A stretch of DNA of 36,419 bases from the NCBI GenBank assembly GCA_001839685.1, contig MLAK01000851.1:1-36419 (forward strand), written 5' to 3'. Positions 25,947-33,562 of this stretch are shown here, one piece after another. Made by a program: the position numbers and the translations under genes. The stretch is from Tritrichomonas foetus (taxonomy: Eukaryota > Parabasalia > Tritrichomonadida > Tritrichomonadidae). Numbering within the stretch: the first letter of the stretch is position 1; each line of letters begins with the position of its first letter. The notes below the pieces were generated by a model, which was not told the origin of the DNA, did not search any database, and saw only the letters and a list, made by a program, of their open reading frames with translations.

Positions 25947-28502
25947 ATGGAACTCGATATTGAGGATCTTCCTGTGCATTTCCCTTATCAACCATACAGT
26001 GTTCAAGTCGATTTTATGCAGAAAGTTATCGAATCATGCCAAACCAGACAATATGCAATTCTCGAATCACCAACCGGAACAGGAAAAACGCTTTCACTCC
26101 TTTGTGCAGTTTTCTCGTGGCTTCGAAGTATTTCCTTACACGTAAAAGTTATATATACATCACGGACACACACGCAATTATCGAATGTTGTGAAGGAACT
26201 CAAAAAGACCATTTTTCGTCCATCGGTTACACATATTGCATCTCGTTCACATTTGTGTCTTCATGAAGCTGTTGTTGGGAAATCACCTGGCGTGCAGGCT
26301 CGCCTTTGTTATGATTTGAGGAAGAAAAAAATGTGCATTTATTCAAACGAAGATCGAATTACTTCATCTAGTCCAAAATTATTAAATGAATGCTTAGATC
26401 TGAAAGAATTTATTGATGAATGCAAAAAAATTAATGTTTGTCCTTATTTATGTGCTCAAATGAATTCATCAAAAGCAGATTTAGTTCTTGCTCCATACAC
26501 CTATATTGTTGATCCAAATGTTCGTCAACATTTACCACGTGAAATGTTTTTAAACACTGTTTTAATCTTTGATGAAGCACACAACTTTCCAGATCAATGC
26601 TCAGAGAATCTTTCCGCGAATTTGCCTTTTCAAACAATGATAAACTTAACAAAAACTTTATCAAGACTTCAATTTACTCAAGTTAATTCTGCAATTAGAG
26701 GAAGACAGTCTTTAGATCTGTCATCTTTATCATCTGTATCTAGTCTTGTTACTTCATTAAATCGTCATATTCAAGACCTATTAGAAACTGATCAAGAAGT
26801 TGTTGATATGATGAGTTTACCAAAATCGAAAAATAAAGATTCTTTTTATGCGATCCAAAAAGACAGTAAATTTTTATTCGATCTTTTTGATAAATCAGGA
26901 ATCAATGAAAGTAATTATCGAAGTATATTAGACTTTTATGATAATGTTTTACAGAATTCTATGATTCTGAACTTACAACAATATGAAATAGCAGCAATTG
27001 AGATCTTACAAAAATTCCTTGATAATGCATTCCAACCTTTAGAACTTCGAGATTATAATATCAAATACATCAATAACTATTTTAGTGTGAATGTTACAAA
27101 TGAACCATCTATTTCTTTGTTGTGTTTCACTCCAGCTCCTGGATTTAAACAAATAGTTGATCTTGATCCTCATACAATTATTTTAACATCAGGAACTTTG
27201 TCTCCATTAGATTCATTTGCTGCTGAATTAAATCAAAAATTCCCAATTCGTTTAGAAAATGGACATGTTGCTTCAGCTGACCAAGTGTTCGTTGGAATTA
27301 TGGGAGAAGGACATGATCATCAAAGGTTTGAGTTCAATTTTAATAATAGAAAAAATACTAATATGAAAAAATCTTTGATAGATAGTATGAAAAAAATATA
27401 TGATATTGTTCCTGCAGGTGTTTTAACTTTCTTCCCTTCTTTTGCTTTCATGGAAGAAATATCACCAAATATTGTTAGAATGAGCACACATAAAAAACTA
27501 TTTATTGAACAACGTGATGCAAAAAGCTCTCAACAACTGATTGATAATTATCAAAAAAACGCAGTGAAAGGTGCTGCTTTACTTGCTGTTTGTCGTGGTA
27601 AAATGTCAGAAGGACTTGACTTTGCGGATGAATTTGCACGTTGTGTTCTTGTTGTTGGAATTCCTTATCCAAATGCCACAGATTATAAAGTTCAGTTTAA
27701 AAAAGAATGGCTTGATAAAAAGAAACTCGGAATGGGATCAAAATGGTATTCTGAAAGTGCAATTCGTGCTGTAAATCAAGCTATTGGAAGAGCCATTAGA
27801 CATAAAAATGATTATGCAGCAATTATCTTGTTTGATAATCGATATTTAGGTCTTCAAGCGAATTTGTCCAAATGGATTCAGCCCTCAATCCATAATATAA
27901 AGAGTTGGGATGATATGATTACTGAACTTAAAAACTTTTATGAGCTGAAAATTCATGGATTTATTGCTCCTGATCGATATAAAGCACCAAAACCAATAAA
28001 TGGTCCTATTTACATTCCTAGTAAAGGAAAGAATCCAGTTCAGGGAAAAAGCGAAGTGAAGAAGTCAGTATCATGTGAATCCAAAGCAATTTCGGCACTC
28101 TCTAATATTTCGGCTCCTATTGGTTTGAAAACGAAAAAAACTATTCAGAAAAAGAAGCCAACTAAAGATGAAATGACAGCAAGCCTAAAAACCTTGTTTT
28201 CACAATCCAAAGTAGAAACTCCAATATCAAAATCAAAAGAAAAGAAATCACAAGATCAATCCATTCTTGCTCTTCAAGATGCACTTCAATCAAATAGCAA
28301 AAAAGCTGATATAACTAAAATGAATAGATCAAGTTCCAATGATTTAAAGAACAAGACAGAAAATGTTTGCGTGTGTTGTAATGCCAAATTCAAAACAATC
28401 CTGAAAATGAAAAGGTTAAAATGTGGGCATCTTTCCTGTAATGATTGTTGGGAAATGCGTGAAGCAATTGGTGATAATGAATGTCCAAAATGTATGAAAT
28501 AA
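25947..28502 (+). CDS. RTEL1: RTEL1-type XPD-family DNA helicase with C-terminal RING-like zinc domain
   Basis: 851 aa. The start (VHFPYQPYSVQVDFMQKVIE) is the RTEL1 Q-motif region. Walker A SPTGTGKT is at 41-48. Iron-sulfur cysteines are at about 104, 121, 130 and 165. DEAH is at 209-212 (DEAHNFP). Later come ILTSGTLSPLDSFAAEL with ENGHVASADQVFVG, typical of RTEL1 rather than XPD or FANCJ, VLTFFPSF (motif IV), RGKMSEGLDFAD (motif V) and AIGRAIRHKNDY (motif VI). The family unwinds D-loops, T-loops and G-quadruplexes to protect telomeres and limit recombination. A Lys/Ser-rich linker (about 690-800) leads to a final C-x2-C...CGHLSCNDC...CPKC RING-like domain, comparable to the C4C4 RING at the end of long animal RTEL1. 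The animal protein is longer, with extra harmonin-like domains that are not visible here. Confidence 0.9.
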   Translation: MELDIEDLPVHFPYQPYSVQVDFMQKVIESCQTRQYAILESPTGTGKTLSLLCAVFSWLRSISLHVKVIYTSRTHTQLSNVVKELKKTIFRPSVTHIASRSHLCLHEAVVGKSPGVQARLCYDLRKKKMCIYSNEDRITSSSPKLLNECLDLKEFIDECKKINVCPYLCAQMNSSKADLVLAPYTYIVDPNVRQHLPREMFLNTVLIFDEAHNFPDQCSENLSANLPFQTMINLTKTLSRLQFTQVNSAIRGRQSLDLSSLSSVSSLVTSLNRHIQDLLETDQEVVDMMSLPKSKNKDSFYAIQKDSKFLFDLFDKSGINESNYRSILDFYDNVLQNSMILNLQQYEIAAIEILQKFLDNAFQPLELRDYNIKYINNYFSVNVTNEPSISLLCFTPAPGFKQIVDLDPHTIILTSGTLSPLDSFAAELNQKFPIRLENGHVASADQVFVGIMGEGHDHQRFEFNFNNRKNTNMKKSLIDSMKKIYDIVPAGVLTFFPSFAFMEEISPNIVRMSTHKKLFIEQRDAKSSQQLIDNYQKNAVKGAALLAVCRGKMSEGLDFADEFARCVLVVGIPYPNATDYKVQFKKEWLDKKKLGMGSKWYSESAIRAVNQAIGRAIRHKNDYAAIILFDNRYLGLQANLSKWIQPSIHNIKSWDDMITELKNFYELKIHGFIAPDRYKAPKPINGPIYIPSKGKNPVQGKSEVKKSVSCESKAISALSNISAPIGLKTKKTIQKKKPTKDEMTASLKTLFSQSKVETPISKSKEKKSQDQSILALQDALQSNSKKADITKMNRSSSNDLKNKTENVCVCCNAKFKTILKMKRLKCGHLSCNDCWEMREAIGDNECPKCMK

Positions 28503-28710
28503 TGAAAGATCGTTAATTATGTAAATATTATATTATATAAATTAAATATACTACTATATTATATATTCAACAACATTTTCATGTCTATATATGGATCAGT
28601 GTCTATGAACGAAGCGAAATGATAATGATGCAACATCATTTTTATCCATAAAGAAACCATAATAGAAATAGTGTAGAAATATGAAAAATACAAGCCATAT
28701 ATATTTATAT

Positions 28711-30198
28711 TTATTCTAACATCATAATTTTCCCATTAACAAGAGGGAAGTAACAATTTAGGAACTGAGAAGCAAGGCTAGCCACTTCTTTATTTATATT
28801 TTTTGACATCTCAAATATTATTTCATGACCAGGAGTATTCCAAAAAGACTCATAACATATTTTCTTTATATTTTCTTTGAACAAATTTTCTAAGGCACGA
28901 ATTGCATTACAGATTTGTTGTTCATTTCCATATTGGATGATATTCATTAAATACATAATGCCATTATTATTAATTAAATCAACCTTATCAGACGATTCAC
29001 CAAACAAAGCAATGGTTTCTAAACAAGAAACTAGTTTAGCTTTCACATCAAAGCTAGATTCATCAAAAACGTCATGAAAAGCATCCAATAAACCTCCTTT
29101 TATTAACAGCTTGATGAAATTTGGATCTTGTTTCATGATTTTATTTAATGTTTTTGCTGCTAAATGACGAATAGAAGTATGCGTGGGATTATCATCGTAA
29201 TGAAGCAAATCAATTATATTTGAATATTGTAAACCTTTAACGAATTGGTTTTCAGCATAAATACTTGAAAGAAGAAAAAGAGTACTTTCTATTGTTTTTG
29301 GATCACCTTTCAAATAAACTGTTATTTCCGCATATAAAAACGATTGTTCAAATAATTTATACCAACATTCACGTGGTTGTTTTGTCAAATAACAAATTCC
29401 AAGTAATCCAATATCTTTTTCTGTAGAGCTTGAGCTGATCCATAGCAAAAACATATTAAAACAATATTCAATCAAATCAGGGTGGAGAGCCCATTTTGAT
29501 ATATTTTTCAATAATAATAATATTTCTTTTTTCATTTCTTTGTTTTCGTTCTCATAATTTTTTTCAATTTCATCATTTATAACAATTTCATAATCAGTGT
29601 CTTCATCATAAATTGGAATCCCAAAAACATTATAAATATACTCGCATGGTAATTTTTCACATATATTATTTTGACAATCACTACAGTGGTTGGCAATCTT
29701 TTGAAGACACTTTATGACATGAAAGTGCAAAGGAAATAAATCATTATTAAATAAAATTCCTTCAACAAAAAATGAAACAATATTAAAACTGGTAATAAAA
29801 TCACATATGGTAGTTGACTTGTGAATTAGGGAAGAAATAATATTAATTGAACAGATTCTTGTATCCATATCAAATAAGTCAACATTATTTTCAATAATAA
29901 AAAGTAAATTTAGAATTAGACCAAAAAACTGCAAATCTTGAATATCATGAATAACAACTGTGCTCACAAATTTAAAAATCATTGATATTGTTGAACAAAT
30001 TTCTGGAACATTTTTGTCTTCCATTGCTCTTTTAAGAGTCATACATAAATTAGGGAAACTTACTTCTATATTATTCTCTAGTACAATTTTTATATTGTCG
30101 TCAATTATTTTTTTTTCAAAAATTTCAGCTGTGACAAAATAATTGGTCTGTTTTGGTGATCTTTCTTCAGTATTGTCATCTTTATAGTTGACAAACAT
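28711..30198 (-). CDS. Armadillo/HEAT-repeat protein, function unknown
   Basis: 495 aa from ATG at 30198. After a polar ~70-residue start, the protein consists of successive helical pairs with ARM-like hallmarks, clearest in the second half: IRHLAAKTLNKIMKQDPNFI, then LVSCLETIALFGESSDKVDL, then QQICNAIRALENLFKENI. The arrangement recalls importin-alpha-like solenoids. There is no IBB-type basic N-terminus, so it is not a classical importin alpha. Codon use is very AT-rich and Ile/Asn-heavy, more so than its neighbours, and no 5' GC peak is seen. No Initiator near the ATG is clear. Divergent trichomonad ARM proteins of this size form large families; a specific role cannot be given. Confidence 0.75.
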   Translation of the reverse strand: MFVNYKDDNTEERSPKQTNYFVTAEIFEKKIIDDNIKIVLENNIEVSFPNLCMTLKRAMEDKNVPEICSTISMIFKFVSTVVIHDIQDLQFFGLILNLLFIIENNVDLFDMDTRICSINIISSLIHKSTTICDFITSFNIVSFFVEGILFNNDLFPLHFHVIKCLQKIANHCSDCQNNICEKLPCEYIYNVFGIPIYDEDTDYEIVINDEIEKNYENENKEMKKEILLLLKNISKWALHPDLIEYCFNMFLLWISSSSTEKDIGLLGICYLTKQPRECWYKLFEQSFLYAEITVYLKGDPKTIESTLFLLSSIYAENQFVKGLQYSNIIDLLHYDDNPTHTSIRHLAAKTLNKIMKQDPNFIKLLIKGGLLDAFHDVFDESSFDVKAKLVSCLETIALFGESSDKVDLINNNGIMYLMNIIQYGNEQQICNAIRALENLFKENIKKICYESFWNTPGHEIIFEMSKNINKEVASLASQFLNCYFPLVNGKIMMLE

Positions 30199-30483
30199 AT
30201 AGAAAACTGGAAAATACTAATAATTCACATAAAAGGCCAATTTATGGTCAATTTCATTCGATATCATGAATCCAACTTAATCTGTTATCATATCAAACGA
30301 TTTTTCATCGAATTCTCGTTGAAAAATCTGAAAGAGATGTTTTTACAAATTATACTGAGGAAAATATTGAATGAAAGACAAAGAAAAAGAAAAAATGACA
30401 AGACTACAATCAATAAATAAAACATTTATTAAGACAAAAAAAATAGAGATTTATATGTGTATATGTTTTCTTCTAAATGGAAT
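30199..30483. other. Intergenic region between two minus-strand genes
   Basis: 285 bp, AT-rich. It holds the promoter of the ARM gene and the 3' flank of the EDC4-like gene. No further element recognised. Confidence 0.4.
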
Positions 30484-33423
30484 TTAATCTTTATCAGTAG
30501 TTGAAGCAATTAAATGACCGAGAAGCTTGATGTACTGCGTCAATTGTGAATTTTCAGGCACTAAAGAACTATATTTCCCATGTATTTCTGTGAACTTTGG
30601 GGAAAGTGTTTGAAGCACTTGTTGACTTTCGTCTTTCGGAATTTTCGAGAAAAGTGAAACAATTGTTTCAATTAGCCAAACAGAATTTTCATCAAGTATA
30701 TCAGTAATCTTTGAAATTAGACTGAAAATAAGGTTTGTTGGAATTTCATTTTCTCTTAAAATTGATTCAATTTTTGAATCACTAAAAATATCCATGAAAA
30801 TATCAGGTTGTGATTGCATTAAAATATGAAATGCTTCAGAAAAATCCTTTTTCTCAAAAAGCTCTAAGATTTCACTTTTTGGTGTCTTTAAAGCAGCTTT
30901 CATGGATTCCACTGTATGTGTTGCAGATTTTATTGCTTCATAGAGCTTATTTACTTCATTTTCCGTACGGTGAATGGTATTATCGACTGTTTTATAAAGC
31001 ATTTCTTTTTGCTTTAAATTCGTGAGAAACATTTTCAAGTAATTTTCAGTGTCTGTAATTATCGAATTTCTCATTGTTTTCAACATATGTTTGTTTAGTG
31101 TTGTTACTGATTCATCAACAACTGCTCGTCTTGAATAAGGTGGTTCATCCAATGAAAACCAAATAATCATTGTATTTCTGTTTGCAACAGCGCATATCAC
31201 TTTTCTTTTGAGCCTATAAACAGTCTTAAAATGAATTAAACAGCCATCAGAAAGGAGAAAGACCGGATCGCCCGATTTGAAAACACGTTCAACATTTCGA
31301 AGTGTTTGAACATGTTTTTGAGTAATAACATCAAATATTGTCACTGTTTTTCCATCTTTTTCCATGTAATATGTATCTGTAACAAAGCATTTAAGATTTG
31401 GTGATATTTTACGCTCCCAAAGAGGCAAAAATGCACCATCATATCTTGGGGTACATTTAATTGTATCTTTTGTAGCAACAATCAGATATTTCGTTGATAC
31501 ATCAAAGTCTTCAGCTTCATCAGAAACTAAAGTATGAACCAATGTGTTACATTTGCTTCTCACTATAAAGAGTTTATGTGAATCTTTATTAAAGGAGAAA
31601 AATCGGCTTGAATCTAGTGGATCAGAAAGCATAATAGTTGCGTTGCCAATTTGAGATTTTTCATTATAAATAATTTGTGAACGTGGATCATAATAAATGA
31701 ATTCATTTTTTCCTGAAACAAGAAGGATGGTTTTATTTAAAGATGTTGCTGCTGTAGTATTACTTAATTGTGCTGTTCTTTGTGATTTGCTTGATTCAAT
31801 ATCGAAAAGACTAATTAAACCAGGTGATGGATGATATGCATAAGCAATACTGTCATTGATTCCATAAGAAACAGGAAAATCATTTGGTGAATAATTTAAA
31901 CTTTCTAGATCATCATCAAAAGAAGCAAATGGTAGAATAGTATCAACAATTTCAAACTTTATGTCTGTTTCTGTTGGTGATCGCTTCTCTATTTCTAGTG
32001 GTTGTGCGACAAGTTGACTTGGAAGAATGACTGTTCTTTCAGGTAATTCTTCTTCTTCTTCTTCTTCCATACTTGTGAAGCTGTAGTCACCAGAAATAAT
32101 TTGATCGCTGAAACTAAAATCATCTTCTTCTTCGTCATCCATATAAGGTGGAATGCTATGATGAATGATTGGACTCGATGGAAATTCAGGCTGTCCTTCA
32201 ATCAAGACCGAGTTTGTTGATTTTTCAGAACTGTAAACATTTCCAGTTTCCGAAGAAGATCTTTCTGTTTCTGTTTTATCAGCAACATCAAGTGGAGCTG
32301 TAGATGCATGTGGTTTGAATTCAGGCAGAAGAACTGGTTGTGGAGGTTGTGGTTGAGGTGGTGGAATGTCTGCGCTGATTGTGACTTTTGTTGGTTGAGA
32401 ATGGACGTCAGGTTGAGTAAACTCAGTGGCTATTGATTTGTTTTCGGAGTTAGAAATGATTGGTTGATTTTCAACTGATATGTTTTCCAATTCAGGTGAG
32501 TGTGATTGAATCTCTGAGTGTATTTTGGAGGCTGGTTGCTTATCGTCAGTCTCTGGTCTTGAAACGATCTTACTGATATCAAATGGACTCTGAACTGAGT
32601 TTGATTTATTTTCAAATCCAGGTGGTTTTTCAAATCCAGGCGGCTTTTCAAATCCAGGCGGCTTTTCAAATCCAGGTGGTTTTTCAAATCCAGGTGGCTT
32701 TTCAAATCCAGGTGGCTTTTCAAATCCAGGCGGTTTTTCAAATCCAGGTGGGTTGTCATTTTGAGTAGATTCTGATTTTGATATTAATTCAGATTCTGAC
32801 TGAGAATGTTTTTCTGATGTTTTTTCTTTACTTTCGTTTTCTCTGAATTGGACTTTTTCAAGTGAAATTATAAACGGTGTCTCTTTTTTGACTTTTTCAG
32901 TGTCACTTATTTTTGAGGTTGAATCTTTTTTGCTCTGAATTTTAGAAATATCTAATAGCATTTTTTCTTGATTTTCTGTTTCTTTATGAAGCATTGCATT
33001 CGACTCTTTGTTCTTTTCATTTGGCTCATTTATAGAATTTTGGGGTTTTTCTCTCGTCATTATTCGCGAAATATCAATATTTATTTGATTATTTGGCTGA
33101 TCAACTTTTTCTGTCTTTGGAATATTTTTAATGGCGATTTTCGAAATGTCTACTTCATGAAATGGTACTGATTCTGAAGAGGCGTTTTTGGATGCATTTT
33201 GTTGCGAATTAGATGAATCATTTTTCGGTTTAGATTTGATTTCTGTTCGATTTAACGTATCACTATGAGCCTGCATTTGTATATTTAGTTTTGCTGTATC
33301 GCGGGTGGCTTTTGTGACTGTTGGATTTTTGGCTGAATGATTCATATGAGGAATTAAATCGGGATAAGCGTTTTCTGGTGAGGCGGCGGCTTTCTGTATC
33401 TGTTCAAATTTTACGCTTGTCAT
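30484..33423 (-). CDS. EDC4: EDC4/Ge-1-like decapping scaffold with PPGFEK repeats
   Basis: 979 aa from ATG at 33423, with TCATTTTAA abutting it. Residues 1-470 are disordered and hold four DIS(K/R)I motifs (92-96, 117-121, 158-162, 282-286), eight tandem PPGFE(K/N) repeats (225-272) and a Pro-rich stretch (about 350-365). Acidic clusters follow (DDEEEDD, EEEEEEE). About 500-780 reads as a degenerate WD40 propeller. About 790-870 is coiled coil. About 870-979 is a helical domain (ILELFEKKDFSEAFHILMQS; NLIFSLISKITDIL) very like the C-terminal domain of EDC4/Varicose. That order (propeller, linker, coiled coil, helical end) is the EDC4 order, though in animals the long linker follows the propeller. 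EDC4 assembles Dcp1-Dcp2 in P-bodies. The PPGF array is a plausible ligand for GYF-domain proteins. Family assignment rests on architecture and the C-terminus. Confidence 0.7.
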   Translation of the reverse strand: MTSVKFEQIQKAAASPENAYPDLIPHMNHSAKNPTVTKATRDTAKLNIQMQAHSDTLNRTEIKSKPKNDSSNSQQNASKNASSESVPFHEVDISKIAIKNIPKTEKVDQPNNQINIDISRIMTREKPQNSINEPNEKNKESNAMLHKETENQEKMLLDISKIQSKKDSTSKISDTEKVKKETPFIISLEKVQFRENESKEKTSEKHSQSESELISKSESTQNDNPPGFEKPPGFEKPPGFEKPPGFEKPPGFEKPPGFEKPPGFEKPPGFENKSNSVQSPFDISKIVSRPETDDKQPASKIHSEIQSHSPELENISVENQPIISNSENKSIATEFTQPDVHSQPTKVTISADIPPPQPQPPQPVLLPEFKPHASTAPLDVADKTETERSSSETGNVYSSEKSTNSVLIEGQPEFPSSPIIHHSIPPYMDDEEEDDFSFSDQIISGDYSFTSMEEEEEEELPERTVILPSQLVAQPLEIEKRSPTETDIKFEIVDTILPFASFDDDLESLNYSPNDFPVSYGINDSIAYAYHPSPGLISLFDIESSKSQRTAQLSNTTAATSLNKTILLVSGKNEFIYYDPRSQIIYNEKSQIGNATIMLSDPLDSSRFFSFNKDSHKLFIVRSKCNTLVHTLVSDEAEDFDVSTKYLIVATKDTIKCTPRYDGAFLPLWERKISPNLKCFVTDTYYMEKDGKTVTIFDVITQKHVQTLRNVERVFKSGDPVFLLSDGCLIHFKTVYRLKRKVICAVANRNTMIIWFSLDEPPYSRRAVVDESVTTLNKHMLKTMRNSIITDTENYLKMFLTNLKQKEMLYKTVDNTIHRTENEVNKLYEAIKSATHTVESMKAALKTPKSEILELFEKKDFSEAFHILMQSQPDIFMDIFSDSKIESILRENEIPTNLIFSLISKITDILDENSVWLIETIVSLFSKIPKDESQQVLQTLSPKFTEIHGKYSSLVPENSQLTQYIKLLGHLIASTTDKD
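32611..32754 (-). repeat. 18-bp coding tandem repeat, eight units
   Basis: Eight consecutive 18-bp units encode PPGFEK within the EDC4-like gene. Differences between units are almost all synonymous (GGT/GGC context, CCT/CCG/CCA), so the peptide is kept while the DNA has drifted. Confidence 0.92.
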
Positions 33424-33562
33424 TTAAAATGAGGAGAAATGATTGAGTCAAATTTAAAATAAGAAAGTTTTTAAATTTTGTTTGTCACTTTTTATAAATT
33501 TCAAAGTTTTTATCGTTTCTAACAAATTTTTTGTCATTTGTTGCGATATTTACAGAACAGAA
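33424..33562. promoter_or_regulatory. Divergent promoter region of the EDC4-like and CDC48-like genes
   Basis: This 139-bp spacer serves both genes. On the minus strand TCATTTTAA touches the EDC4 ATG, with TCATTTCTC upstream. On the plus strand TCATTTGTT near 33533 lies about 30 bases before the ATG at 33563. The plus-strand frame is open upstream of 33563 but contains only a TTG there. Confidence 0.5.

Noticed and set aside
32430..32759. Second-frame ORF of repeated LDLKSH units over the PPGFEK repeat
   Set aside because: A frame shadow of an 18-bp coding repeat; the frame of the 979-aa gene is longer and matches a family.
33482..33562. N-terminal extension of the CDC48-like protein
   Set aside because: Starts with TTG and adds residues unlike the p97 N domain, whereas MQFIVDRV from 33563 matches the family start and has an Initiator about 30 bases upstream.
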